From: Reinekea sp. G2M2-21
Lineage (GTDB): Bacteria > Pseudomonadota > Gammaproteobacteria > Pseudomonadales > Natronospirillaceae
Assembly: GCF_015687175.1 (NCBI RefSeq)
Contig: NZ_JADPQG010000001.1
Coordinates: 1,426,001-1,490,000, forward strand
Direction of reading: 5' to 3'
DNA length: 64,000 nt
Position numbers and translations under genes: made by a program. Of this stretch, positions 27,398 to 38,407 are shown in pieces. Under the pieces are notes generated by a model. That model searched no databases, was not told where the DNA came from, and saw nothing but the letters and a program-made list of their open reading frames with translations. Within the stretch, counting starts at the first letter, position 1. Each line of letters begins with the position of its first letter.

Positions 27398-30013
27398 TTA
27401 ACCAGTGTTGCGCATCCCCGCCGAAATGCCCGCCATTGTCACCTTCAGAGCTTGCTCCAGTTCAGGATCGATCTGGCCCGCCTTGCGTTCTCGCTTCAGC
27501 AATTCTGCCTGCAAGTAATTCAATGGGTCGGTATAGGGCGCGCGAACCTGAATGGACTGCAAAAGTAAAGGATCCGAAGCCAACACTTCTTTCTGCCCCT
27601 TCAAATCATTCAAAATCGACTCGCAACGCAATAAATCAGCACGCAATAGTTCGCCCAAAGGACGATATTGCGGGTCGACCAACTGCTCTTCGTAATAGGC
27701 AGCTATGGTGAGGTCTGCTTTTCCGACGACCATTTCCAATAGATCCAGATACGCGGAAAAAAACGGCCACTGCTGAATCATATCGTTTAACACATCGGGG
27801 TGATTTTCGACGGCGTATTGCAATGCTTGTGGTGCGCCCAACCAGGCCGGCAAATTCAAACGAACCTGCATCCAAGCAAAGACCCACGGAATTGCGCGAA
27901 GACTTTCGACACCACCGGTTGCCTTGCGCTTTGCCGGACGACTGCCGAGAGCCAGTTTGCCTAGCTCCTGTTCAGGCGTTAATGAACGAAAGTACGGAAC
28001 GAATCGCTCGTCTTCCCGAACAATTTGGCGATAGTGATTTAAACTTTGCTGAGACATTTGCTCGATCAGCTCGCGCCATTCTGCTTTCGGTGCAGGGTTA
28101 GGCTCCAGCGTTGCCCGCAATGTGGCGGCGACATACACCGCCAAACTGCGAATTGCCACACGCGGCAGTCCAAACTTATAGCGGATCATTTCCCCCTGCT
28201 CTGTCACCCGGATTTCACCGGGCACAGAACCGGGTGGCTGCGAAGCCATCGCTTTTTCCACTGGACCACCACCTCGGCCAACAGTGCCGCCACGCCCATG
28301 AAACAACATCAGGGAAATGGAGTGTTTGGTGGCCAAATCAACCAGGGTCTCCTGCGCCTTATATTGCGCCCAAGTTGCGGTAATTTTGCCGGCATCTTTC
28401 GCAGAATCAGAATACCCAATCATGACGGTCTGATGCCCATGACTGTATTCGCTATACCAATGGTTTGACCAGAGTTGCTGCATCACGCTAGGCGCGCGAT
28501 CCAGATCATCCAATGTCTCAAACAACGGTACGATCGGAACATTCCAACGCACGCCAGATTCTTTCAGCAATAAAGCGACGGCCAATACATCAGAAGGCTG
28601 TTGAGCCATGGAAATGATGTAGTGAGAAATGGTTTCTTCCGGTTCGCTCGCGATCACGCAGCAGGTGTCTAAAACTTCCTGCGTGTCTGCACTGGGTTGC
28701 CAGGAACGTGGGACCAACGGACGTCGGCTTTGTAACTGTTCCAGAAGAAACGCTTGACGCTGTGATTCATCCCAGCTTTCATAGTCGCCCAAACCTACAT
28801 AACGGGTTATTTCGTCTATTGCCTTAACGTGCCGTTCACTGTCTTGGCGAATATCCAGTGGAACCAGGTTGATTCCGAAACAATGCACTCTGCGAATCGT
28901 GTCCAGCAGATCGCCATTGGCTATTCGCTTCAAGCCAATCTTTTTCAAAGAGTCATAGCAGGCTGTTAATGGTTCCAGTAGCTCTTGCTTCGAGATCAGC
29001 GGCACATCACTGACCGAACTCTCACCATTTAACTGAGCTTCCGTCCAGTTAATGGTGGCCAACAGTTTGTCGCGAATACTGTGCATACAGGCGCGATACG
29101 GGGTCTTATCACCCTGACCATATTGTGCGACGAAATCGCTGTCGGCGTACTCCATGCTCAAACTTGCTGCCAAACTCTGGATATCACGTAAATAGAGATC
29201 GGCGGCCATCCATCGACCCAGTAAAATCACTTCCTTGGTAACCTTATGGGTGACGTTTGGATTCCCATCACGATCGCCTCCCATCCAGGAATAAAAGTGA
29301 AATGGGCTCGCATCGAAAGGCAATCCTTGTCCAATCTTACGACGGGCAATTGCGTCCAATTCACGCATGAAATCGGGTACCGCACTCCACAAGGAGTTCT
29401 CTATCACCGCGAAACCCCACTTAGCCTCGTCAACGGCAGAAGGCCGTTCATCACGAACTTCATCGGTGTACCAGATTTCATCGACTGTGGAACGGAGACT
29501 TTCTTTAATCTGATCCAATTCATACCGGTACAGATCGGTACGGGATAAATCTCTCAGCGAGTTGGAAATATGTTCATATTTGCGTATTAAAGTGCGACGA
29601 GTGACTTCGGTTGGGTGAGCGGTCAAGACCAGTTCAATATTCAGCTTAGCCAATGCATCCGCCAGTTGGTCTTTGCCCAACTTTTTGGCTAAATGATCGA
29701 TGGAATCTTCAAGCACATCGCGGTTTCCAGCTTCTGCGCTACTGAAATATTGTTGCTCCGCAATATTGGCCAGATTGAGAAATTGATTAAACGCTCGGGC
29801 TATCGGCAAAATGTCTTTATCTTCCAGTTCCGACAGTGCTTTGGTCAAAGGCGTGGCGTCAGTAACCCCATCTTTATTTACCTCTTTCCCCAGTCGCCGT
29901 ATTTCCTCAACTTTCCGAAATAATTCAGGTCCGTGATTTTCAAGTAATGTATCACCCAACAGTTCGCCCAGCATGCGGACATTTAACCTAAGGGTATCTG
30001 GTATCACAGTCAT
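27398..30013 (-). CDS. ppc: Phosphoenolpyruvate carboxylase
   Basis: Ppc makes oxaloacetate from PEP and bicarbonate to refill the TCA cycle. I start it at the ATG at 30011-30013 because AGGGAG lies seven bases upstream; an earlier in-frame start would add 13 residues. The resulting 871 residues fit the family. Catalytic landmarks are all present: VLTAHPTEVTRR with the catalytic His, GYSDSAKDAG, FHGRGGTVGRGGGP with the essential Arg/Gly loop, and QGEMIRYKFG. The C-terminus ends in MAGISAGMRNTG, as expected for the allosteric site and final helix. Confidence 0.97.
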   Translation of the reverse strand: MTVIPDTLRLNVRMLGELLGDTLLENHGPELFRKVEEIRRLGKEVNKDGVTDATPLTKALSELEDKDILPIARAFNQFLNLANIAEQQYFSSAEAGNRDVLEDSIDHLAKKLGKDQLADALAKLNIELVLTAHPTEVTRRTLIRKYEHISNSLRDLSRTDLYRYELDQIKESLRSTVDEIWYTDEVRDERPSAVDEAKWGFAVIENSLWSAVPDFMRELDAIARRKIGQGLPFDASPFHFYSWMGGDRDGNPNVTHKVTKEVILLGRWMAADLYLRDIQSLAASLSMEYADSDFVAQYGQGDKTPYRACMHSIRDKLLATINWTEAQLNGESSVSDVPLISKQELLEPLTACYDSLKKIGLKRIANGDLLDTIRRVHCFGINLVPLDIRQDSERHVKAIDEITRYVGLGDYESWDESQRQAFLLEQLQSRRPLVPRSWQPSADTQEVLDTCCVIASEPEETISHYIISMAQQPSDVLAVALLLKESGVRWNVPIVPLFETLDDLDRAPSVMQQLWSNHWYSEYSHGHQTVMIGYSDSAKDAGKITATWAQYKAQETLVDLATKHSISLMLFHGRGGTVGRGGGPVEKAMASQPPGSVPGEIRVTEQGEMIRYKFGLPRVAIRSLAVYVAATLRATLEPNPAPKAEWRELIEQMSQQSLNHYRQIVREDERFVPYFRSLTPEQELGKLALGSRPAKRKATGGVESLRAIPWVFAWMQVRLNLPAWLGAPQALQYAVENHPDVLNDMIQQWPFFSAYLDLLEMVVGKADLTIAAYYEEQLVDPQYRPLGELLRADLLRCESILNDLKGQKEVLASDPLLLQSIQVRAPYTDPLNYLQAELLKRERKAGQIDPELEQALKVTMAGISAGMRNTG

Positions 30014-30109
30014 CTTTTTACTCCCTGCCACATCGACAACCAAGGCTGCCATGCGCGTTATTTAAATTCTTTCAACGATTAATTCAAAGTGGTGGTACGA
30101 CGGGTAAAA

Positions 30110-30709
30110 TCAAGTAACTATTAAACGGACATCAATGGCTATCATTCCTGCCGATTCGATAGCTTGCAAGCCGATATCCGTATCTTCGAAAGCGACACAC
30201 TGCGCTGGTGCAATGCCTAATGCAGAAGCGGCCTTAAGGAAGACATCGGGTGCGGGCTTATGGTTTTCGACATCATCGGCGGTTAACACAGCCGCAAAAA
30301 AGTCAAGTAAACCCAAATGCCCCAGTACCTTCTCGGCACCGGTTTTACTGCTGCCTGTCGCGATCGCCATTGGTTTGTGTCCGTGAAACCGGTGGACCAA
30401 CTCAAAAATTTGCGGAATGACCTCGACCTTGTCCAATTGGGAACGATATAAGGATTCTTTCAGTTTTTTTGCTTGCGCAATATCAATTGAAATGTTGGCT
30501 TCACGGGAGAGGATTTCGAGCGTTTCGTAGGTTGGTACGCCACCTAACTGATAGAAACGTTCTTTTGAAAACGGTAGCTGGTAGGTATTTGCAACCTCAG
30601 ACCAAGCTTGATAATGCAACGGCATACTGTCAATCAGCGTACCATCCATATCAAAAATGAGTGCATCAGCTTGTTCTATTTTTTTTAGTTCTTGAGCGGA
30701 AAAAGTCAT
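30110..30709 (-). CDS. HAD-superfamily phosphatase, YqaB/beta-phosphoglucomutase-like
   Basis: The 199-residue protein is a cytosolic HAD phosphatase of subfamily IA. Motif I FDMDGTLIDSM carries the nucleophile Asp, the cap helix contains YQAWSEVANTY, motif II is IATGSSK, and motifs III/IV are KPAPDVFLKAAS and AFEDTDIGLQAIESAG. It resembles E. coli YqaB (fructose-1-phosphate and related sugar phosphates), but substrate cannot be assigned. It lies 96 bases upstream of the ppc start on the same strand and may share its transcript. Confidence 0.85.
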   Translation of the reverse strand: MTFSAQELKKIEQADALIFDMDGTLIDSMPLHYQAWSEVANTYQLPFSKERFYQLGGVPTYETLEILSREANISIDIAQAKKLKESLYRSQLDKVEVIPQIFELVHRFHGHKPMAIATGSSKTGAEKVLGHLGLLDFFAAVLTADDVENHKPAPDVFLKAASALGIAPAQCVAFEDTDIGLQAIESAGMIAIDVRLIVT

Positions 30710-30814
30710 TTATGCCACACCAGAGAAAGTGCTGCAAAGAATAACACGGAATACAGATATTAGAATTGAACGAAGTGCATTGATGTGTTGCAGGCAGTTT
30801 GGCATGCAGCAGGC

Positions 30815-30846
30815 GAAAAAAAGCCCCAAACCAAACAGTTTGAGGC
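30815..30846 (-). terminator. Intrinsic terminator after gspD
   Basis: On the minus strand GCCTCAAAC pairs with GTTTGGGGC across a short loop, followed by seven T residues. It lies about 125 bases after the gspD stop. The remaining bases between 30710 and 30972 show no gene. Confidence 0.75.
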
Positions 30847-30972
30847 GAGCAACTTAATGCAAGAGAGTCAAAATCAGGGCCTATTTTACTGTCCTGCCCA
30901 GGCCTGTAAAGATAGAGCACCTATACTGCAACTTTGTGAAAATCGACCCTCTTGTAAACTTATAATTACACT

Positions 30973-32910
30973 CTATTCGATTTCAAAGGTTTGAGGCGAA
31001 CCGTTAATGTAATTGCCTTCAAACATCTCATCAATGGTTGGCTGTACCAAGTTTTTGGAACCATCCAAGGTTTGAATTCGCAATTCCCATATGCCACTCA
31101 TGCGATTATCTCGAATAGTCTCAAAGTTATCTTGAACGATCGTTGGACGCAAAATGATCATCAGATTGGTCTTTTCTTTTTGAGTTGATTTGGCTTTAAA
31201 CAGAACACCGATGATTGGTAATTTGCCAAGTATTGGAATACGGCTCTCAGTTTCCCGGACTCGATCAGAGATCAAACCGCCCAACACGATCGTCTGACCA
31301 TCCTGCACCAAAACTTCAGTTTTCACTTGCCGCTTACTGGTGGTATCACCAAAATCATTCTGCCCTATTACCGATTCAACAACCTGGTCAACTTCCAAGC
31401 GCACGGACTTATTTTGTTGTATATGTGGAATAACGGTCAGCGTAGTACCCACATCTTGCCTAGCGATAAACGGATTGCCACTATCGCCATCACTTCCGGT
31501 TTGAAATGGCACTGTACTACCCACCGTAATAAAGGCTTCACTGTTATCCAGTGTCATGACGCTCGGTGTCGACAGTAAATTGGTATTGGACTGAGATTCA
31601 ATGGCTTGAATAATTGCGCCGAAATTTGCCGGACTGCCAAATGGGTCCGCGACACCAATCAATAGGCCAGACGGCAAATTAGATAATGCTGTAGCTGCAG
31701 CTTCAGGAGATGCTGCCGCCGCAATCGCGGAACCAACGCCAATCTGTCCCTCTGTTGATAAGTTCGAGGTAACCACAGGGACACCATTGGACGCTTCTTC
31801 CACGTTCGAAGCCCACTGTACGCCAAGTGAATTTCCAACATTGCCGGTTACTTCAACAATAGCTGCCTCGATCAATACCTGTTCACGAGGAATGTCCAAT
31901 TGCGAAATGATCGACTCAAGCTCTTTCAACTCATTTGGCTCAGCTCGAACGATGAGCGCATTCTGTTCTTCATCCGCTAAAATGGATATCGGCTGGCTTG
32001 GGGGGGCATTCTGGCCGCTTTGCTGCTGAGTTGCGCCGGCAATACCTTTGAGAATCTCGGCCATCTTCTTTGCGTCTGCATTGTTCAAGAAAATAACTTT
32101 GTAGGAAGCGTTTTCCTGGGCAGGCGTGTCCAGCTTCTTAATCAGTTCTATAATTTGCGCTCGAGCTTCTTTTTCACCCTTAACGATAATCCGATTGCTG
32201 CGTTCGTCCCCGACCAAGGTCACCGTGCGGTTTGAACCGGATCGAGCCGCTTGATTACCGGCTGCAACAGCAGTGGGTGAAATCCTCTCCAGCAGCGTAA
32301 TCATGCCACCGACCCAAGCGTACTCCAGATTCACAACTTCAATTTCTTCACTACCAGCTTTATCGAGCAGGTGAACGATCTCTGACAGACGGTCAATATT
32401 GGTCGCCCGGTCGGCCACAATTAACACGTTAGCAGAAGGTACCCCAGCCAAATGGCCGTACTTAGCCACCATTGGCCGCAGAATGGGCACCAGCTCCATG
32501 GCGGAAGCGTTTTGGATAGGAAAAACGCGGGTTATGATGTCTTCACCAACGCGGCCACCACTTGTCTCTACCTCGATGCCGGCAGATTTAATATCGGCCT
32601 GACCAATAATCTTAGTGACTTCACCTGCTTCAACAGCAGAAAAACCATACACTTCTAGGGTTGCCAGGAAAGTTTCATAAATCTGTTTTTTTGTCATCTG
32701 TCGATCAGACACCACGGTTACTTTGCCACGGACACGCGGATCGATAATGAACGTTTTACCCGTCACCTTGGCGACTAAATCAATGACTTCTTTGATTTCT
32801 GCATCCTGCATGTTCAAGGTATATTTTTGCTCGTCAGCGGCAAACAGCATTGCGGACAACGCTAAGCACAACGCAAGACCTATAGAACGTATCTTGATAG
32901 ACACTGTCAT
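30973..32910 (-). CDS. gspD: Type II secretion secretin GspD
   Basis: GspD forms the outer-membrane channel of the type II secretion system. The 645-residue protein begins with a signal peptide (LALCLALSAMLFAADE). The N0 domain follows (YTLNMQDAEIKEVIDLVAKVTGKTF), then N1-N3 repeats (VNLEYAWVGGMITLLERI, NRIIVKGEKEARAQIIELI) and the secretin core (VLIEAAIVEVTGN, LLSTPSVMTLDN, GTTLTVIPHI, IVLGGLISD, ILGKLPIIGVLF). It follows gspN and gspC. The remaining gsp genes are not in the window, so the system must be completed elsewhere. Confidence 0.96.
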   Translation of the reverse strand: MTVSIKIRSIGLALCLALSAMLFAADEQKYTLNMQDAEIKEVIDLVAKVTGKTFIIDPRVRGKVTVVSDRQMTKKQIYETFLATLEVYGFSAVEAGEVTKIIGQADIKSAGIEVETSGGRVGEDIITRVFPIQNASAMELVPILRPMVAKYGHLAGVPSANVLIVADRATNIDRLSEIVHLLDKAGSEEIEVVNLEYAWVGGMITLLERISPTAVAAGNQAARSGSNRTVTLVGDERSNRIIVKGEKEARAQIIELIKKLDTPAQENASYKVIFLNNADAKKMAEILKGIAGATQQQSGQNAPPSQPISILADEEQNALIVRAEPNELKELESIISQLDIPREQVLIEAAIVEVTGNVGNSLGVQWASNVEEASNGVPVVTSNLSTEGQIGVGSAIAAAASPEAAATALSNLPSGLLIGVADPFGSPANFGAIIQAIESQSNTNLLSTPSVMTLDNSEAFITVGSTVPFQTGSDGDSGNPFIARQDVGTTLTVIPHIQQNKSVRLEVDQVVESVIGQNDFGDTTSKRQVKTEVLVQDGQTIVLGGLISDRVRETESRIPILGKLPIIGVLFKAKSTQKEKTNLMIILRPTIVQDNFETIRDNRMSGIWELRIQTLDGSKNLVQPTIDEMFEGNYINGSPQTFEIE

Positions 32911-32923
32911 AACGACATTCCCT

Positions 32924-33835
32924 CTAGTAACTCGGTATCGATTGATAGATTGTGAAAGATCGCGAACCCCGGCGAATCTGGATTTTCAATTCCCCACCGG
33001 TCTGCAAAACCTGGTTTAACAGCATTTGATCGGATTGAATGTTGCCAACCTGCATATCATTTACCGAAGTGATCACATCACCCGGGCGCAAACCAACCAT
33101 CTGCAGTTGACGGGCTCGCCGAGTCACCTGATAACCTCCATCGGTAGGTTCAAGCCCCATCTCTTGAACAAAACCTTCAGGGTCTTCATTTGCCCGTCGC
33201 GTAACGTAGTCAACCATACCCTGCACCTGCGTTTGCAAGTCGCCCCCGCTGGCGACTTCAGCGTTTGCTTGCGCTAAAGCTTCTTGAAAGGTTTCAGATG
33301 AGTCGTCATCAACTGGATCATCAACTACTGATTGGAGGATACTGGACTGCAGCTTTTCATAACGTAACGTTTCCAGCTGACCATTGCGGTCGATTATGAC
33401 ACGATCACCATAAACGGCCGACAACGTTGCCTGGCCAAATAAATCTTCACCGACGCCAAATACTTTACCAGCAGCACCTCGCTGCCCTATTACCGCAAAG
33501 CCAGTACCTTCACCCTGTGCAATGACCGCTTGTAAGGAGAAGTTCAATTTAGTTTCTGGCGCCTCTACCTGCTCAACAGGCGCACTTTCCTGAACAACAA
33601 CTTCGCCGAAGAATTCTCTTCCAGCGACTTCCCGACTGATCTGCAACCAATTCGGACCAGACTGTCCTTGTGAAGAAATAGCAGGCTTTATTGACGGAAC
33701 AGAGACAGGCGAAGAAGGGCTGAGGAAGAACCAGGTAATTTGTGCCATCCAAATACCACAAACAATGGTAACCAGTATGACCAAAACAGATTGAGCTGGG
33801 AGCCAAACCTTAAGTAATTGCGAGCGATAATCCAT
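32924..33835 (-). CDS. gspC: Type II secretion inner-membrane protein GspC
   Basis: GspC links the inner-membrane platform to the secretin and helps choose substrates. The 303-residue protein has one N-terminal membrane segment (SVLVILVTIVCGIWMAQITW). A periplasmic HR domain follows (LNFSLQAVIAQGEGTGFAVIGQRG, DRVIIDRNGQLETLRYE). A C-terminal PDZ-like domain (YQVTRRARQLQMVGLRPGDVITSVND, GGELKIQIRRG) completes the architecture. Its start overlaps the gspN stop (TAATG), implying translational coupling; gspD starts 13 bases after its stop. Confidence 0.94.
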   Translation of the reverse strand: MDYRSQLLKVWLPAQSVLVILVTIVCGIWMAQITWFFLSPSSPVSVPSIKPAISSQGQSGPNWLQISREVAGREFFGEVVVQESAPVEQVEAPETKLNFSLQAVIAQGEGTGFAVIGQRGAAGKVFGVGEDLFGQATLSAVYGDRVIIDRNGQLETLRYEKLQSSILQSVVDDPVDDDSSETFQEALAQANAEVASGGDLQTQVQGMVDYVTRRANEDPEGFVQEMGLEPTDGGYQVTRRARQLQMVGLRPGDVITSVNDMQVGNIQSDQMLLNQVLQTGGELKIQIRRGSRSFTIYQSIPSY

Positions 33836-34572
33836 TAAAACACCTGCTGCGATATATCTAGAAGCGAAGAACCGTTACCGGGAACAGTTATCTTCATCTC
33901 TGTCGCCAGCTCACGTTTAACCGAGAGCGTTGCCACACCTGTTCCATTCAACTGCGCGGTAATATATTGCTGTTGATCTGCCCCGGCGATATTAACGTCC
34001 CACTGGTTATCACTGCTGGAAATTTGCCCAAACATGGTAGGCACTTCAAACGTTTGGGTTGAGCGACCCACCGGTAATGACACTGGTCCGCCTGACCAAC
34101 TGAGTGCACCGCTGGCATCCCCAAGCGACTTATTCCAGGATAGTTTGGCGTGAACATTATCGAGTTGTAATCGGCCTTTGATGTCAGCACGGTAAGCTTG
34201 GTAGACAGGCTTGAACAAAACTTCATCAACATAACCTGTCAGGTTCTCGATTGACATACTGAATGGGGTCAAAGTCACTGTCGCATGGACATCAGCCGCA
34301 CTGTTGCTCACCTGAAGATTGACAGGCAAGCGCAACAAAGGCACCTGGATTGCATTTACATCCCATTTAACCTGAGCAGATCCCACGTTCCTTTCCGTAA
34401 GAACCCCCTCACCTTGCCAAATACTGCCTTCCACGTCCGTCAGTTGCACCCCTACGGCCGACAACTGCGGTTGCGCATACGGCAACAGCCATGACAACGG
34501 AGTCATGACTACCAAGGCAATACTGTAGCTGATCACCAGAAGTGCCAGAATCTTGATATTTACTAACTTCAT
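33835..34572 (-). CDS. gspN: Type II secretion protein GspN
   Basis: GspN is an accessory type II secretion protein with one N-terminal membrane segment (ILALLVISYSIALVVMTPLSWLL, residues 7-29) and a periplasmic beta-rich domain. Family hallmarks are VEGSIWQGEGVL near residue 48 and GALSWSGGPVSL near residue 160. Its precise role is not settled in the literature. At 245 residues it has the usual length. It is first in gspN-gspC-gspD; in many bacteria gspN is last of the main operon, so the placement here differs. Confidence 0.9.
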   Translation of the reverse strand: MKLVNIKILALLVISYSIALVVMTPLSWLLPYAQPQLSAVGVQLTDVEGSIWQGEGVLTERNVGSAQVKWDVNAIQVPLLRLPVNLQVSNSAADVHATVTLTPFSMSIENLTGYVDEVLFKPVYQAYRADIKGRLQLDNVHAKLSWNKSLGDASGALSWSGGPVSLPVGRSTQTFEVPTMFGQISSSDNQWDVNIAGADQQQYITAQLNGTGVATLSVKRELATEMKITVPGNGSSLLDISQQVF

Positions 34573-34799
34573 GAATTAAAACGCATTTCCGTCGCTCGAA
34601 GTAGCGCAACAGTGTATATGAGGCCTGACAACACGACAATTGGTTTACAAGCTACATACGCGCACATATCGCGGAGCGCGATGACTCATTCTGACCTTAA
34701 AACCGTGTGCACCAGTTCTGGGTAGATTGATTTTTGGAACTGTGATTGATGTCAGAAGATGAACCTCTGTTTGGAGCACCTAACTGGCTTTTATTTGCG

Positions 34800-34826
34800 C
34801 AAAAAAAAGCCCGCAAAAAGCGGGCT
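34800..34826 (-). terminator. Intrinsic terminator after groEL
   Basis: AGCCCGC (34808-34814) and GCGGGCT (34820-34826) form a seven-pair GC-rich stem with a five-A loop. On the minus strand it is followed by about eight T residues. The rest of 34573-34862 shows no gene. Confidence 0.87.
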
Positions 34827-34862
34827 CGTAACAAAAATTGGAGCTAATGCAGGTGAGTTACC

Positions 34863-36829
<1,967 letters not shown>

Positions 36830-36900
36830 GAATAAATCTCCTAAAATATCGGTTGGGAGTATTGTTCTAATAGTTACAAATCAAACTGCATGATGGGTTA

Positions 36901-37167
36901 TCAGCAACCTGATGCGAGTTTATCTGTTTGCAGGCGGTAAATTGGGGGCGGAAAAAACCATTTCAACAGTCTTTTCTGTTTTTTTTTGACTTTCTGAGCT
37001 TCGTCTAGCCTATTTACGTAATTGCGATGATCCAATTGACTCCACTGTTTGCCGGATATCCTAACTTCACTCAATGGCAGGGGAAAATCGCCACCCGGCA
37101 ACGGATGAAACAGTGTTAGCCCAAAAGTATGGCAGCTGATCCCTGTAAATAGCCCTGAGGATTCCAA
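36901..37167 (-). CDS. Possible small basic protein upstream of groES
   Basis: An 88-codon frame opens with TTG and stops at 36901, on the same strand as groES and ending 71 bases before its start. The first half reads like a folded domain (GLTLFHPLPGGDFPLPLSEVR), and the second half is Lys/Gln-rich (NYVNRLDEAQKVKKKQKR) and ends in WFFPPPIYRLQ. I do not recognise the family. The start is weak (no Shine-Dalgarno; the frame stays open only a few more codons upstream). The 3' end of this frame overlaps the sigma-32-like promoter of groES. It may be real or a chance frame; protein-like composition tips me slightly toward real. Confidence 0.35.
   Translation of the reverse strand: MESSGLFTGISCHTFGLTLFHPLPGGDFPLPLSEVRISGKQWSQLDHRNYVNRLDEAQKVKKKQKRLLKWFFPPPIYRLQTDKLASGC
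36938..36966 (-). promoter_or_regulatory. Candidate sigma-32 promoter of groES-groEL
   Basis: On the minus strand TTGAA (36962-36966), a 14-base spacer and CCCCAATTTA (36938-36947) approximate the heat-shock sigma-32 consensus CTTGAA-N13-17-CCCCATNT, one base off in the -10 box. The predicted 5' leader to groES is about 100 bases. It lies inside the doubtful small frame at 36901-37167. Confidence 0.55.
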
Positions 37168-37251
37168 AGATAAGTATTGATCCGCAACTAGCTACCCCCC
37201 TATACTTGCAGAATTAGTCACGGATTTACTGATACCAGCAGGCAACGGATT

Positions 37252-38223
37252 ATGCAGGCAAGCCCTACCTCGATAATGATCGTAGACGACACCAAGTTCA
37301 GCAGCGCTGTCGTCCGCAAAGCACTCCAGCTAGACGGATTCACCGATATTCGGGTCGCTGATAACGCGATCGACGCGCTTTCTATGCTAAAAGAACGCAA
37401 TGCTGATGTCCTTATCGCCGACTGGTTAATGCCAGGCATGGACGGTCTAGAACTCACCCAACTGGTTCGTGAATTAAACCGTCGCAAGAACAAGTTTACC
37501 TACGTGGTACTGCTCACAGCCAAAGAAGAAAATGAAGATTTAAAAGAAGCCTTTGCCAAAGGTGTTGACGATTTTGTCGGCAAAACGAATCTCAAAAGCC
37601 ACCTGTTGCCCCGAGTTCATGCCGCTCAACGTATCTCCAGGTTCCAGAACTCCCTGTTGCAGCGTGAACTATCGTTGAAAGAACAGTTCCGTGGATTGAC
37701 GTTAATGAACCGCATTGATCCAGCTACAGGTATCGGTAATCTTCAGTTTATGGAGCAGCAGCTAAGCCGATACCTCAAGCAACACCAGGGGCGCAGTGGC
37801 TGCATCGGTATATTGATGTGTCGCCTGGATAATCTACCCGACCTGCGTCAGCAATTTGGTGAAGTGTTCAAAAATCAGATACTGAAACAAGCCAGTGAGC
37901 GTTTACAGGAAGCTGCGCGGCCAATGGACGATGTCGCCAGAATTAACGAAAACACACTGGTGCTCGCACTATACGGTCATGACTCTAATTTTATAACTCA
38001 TAAACTTATACGCCGAATCCAGGAAGCCTTATTGGTTCGCGCCTATTCAACCAAAGATGGCTATACCCACTTACACGGCACTGTGCAGTATGAAGTTATT
38101 GATGCCAACAATTCAACACCGCAGACTGCAGCTGAAGTTATCGGAGCAGGCCTCGAGCGCTTGAATGACCTGGACAATGGCCAATCCATTCATTTCTGGG
38201 ACGAGACTTCAAAACTGGCTTGA
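37252..38223 (+). CDS. Response regulator with a degenerate GGDEF-like domain
   Basis: The 323-residue protein has a receiver domain at residues 1-125 (IMIVDDTKFSSAVVRKAL, phospho-Asp in LIADWLMPGMDG, Thr in LLTAKEE, Lys in VGKTN). A coiled linker leads to a GGDEF-type domain (RIDPATGIGNLQFMEQQL, matching the family's LTGLxNR start). The catalytic GGDEF motif is absent: the position reads INENTLVLAL. It is therefore unlikely to make c-di-GMP and may act as a protein-interaction or effector domain. No output DNA-binding domain is seen. The kinase at 39334-40974 is the nearest possible partner, separated by the ketopantoate reductase gene. Confidence 0.85.
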   Translation: MQASPTSIMIVDDTKFSSAVVRKALQLDGFTDIRVADNAIDALSMLKERNADVLIADWLMPGMDGLELTQLVRELNRRKNKFTYVVLLTAKEENEDLKEAFAKGVDDFVGKTNLKSHLLPRVHAAQRISRFQNSLLQRELSLKEQFRGLTLMNRIDPATGIGNLQFMEQQLSRYLKQHQGRSGCIGILMCRLDNLPDLRQQFGEVFKNQILKQASERLQEAARPMDDVARINENTLVLALYGHDSNFITHKLIRRIQEALLVRAYSTKDGYTHLHGTVQYEVIDANNSTPQTAAEVIGAGLERLNDLDNGQSIHFWDETSKLA

Positions 38224-38407
38224 AGCACTATTAAGGTGTATACAGGACTGGGTTATCGCGCGTGTCTTGTACATTAAGTTGAGCATTGGCCTACTTGTTA
38301 GAATATTCATGCACCCCACAATTCTTTGGCCATCATTGACATCTAAGTGCATTGAACTCACTGCGGAATGGACATAGCATGGCCACTTGTTTCTGAATTA
38401 TGCCGTG

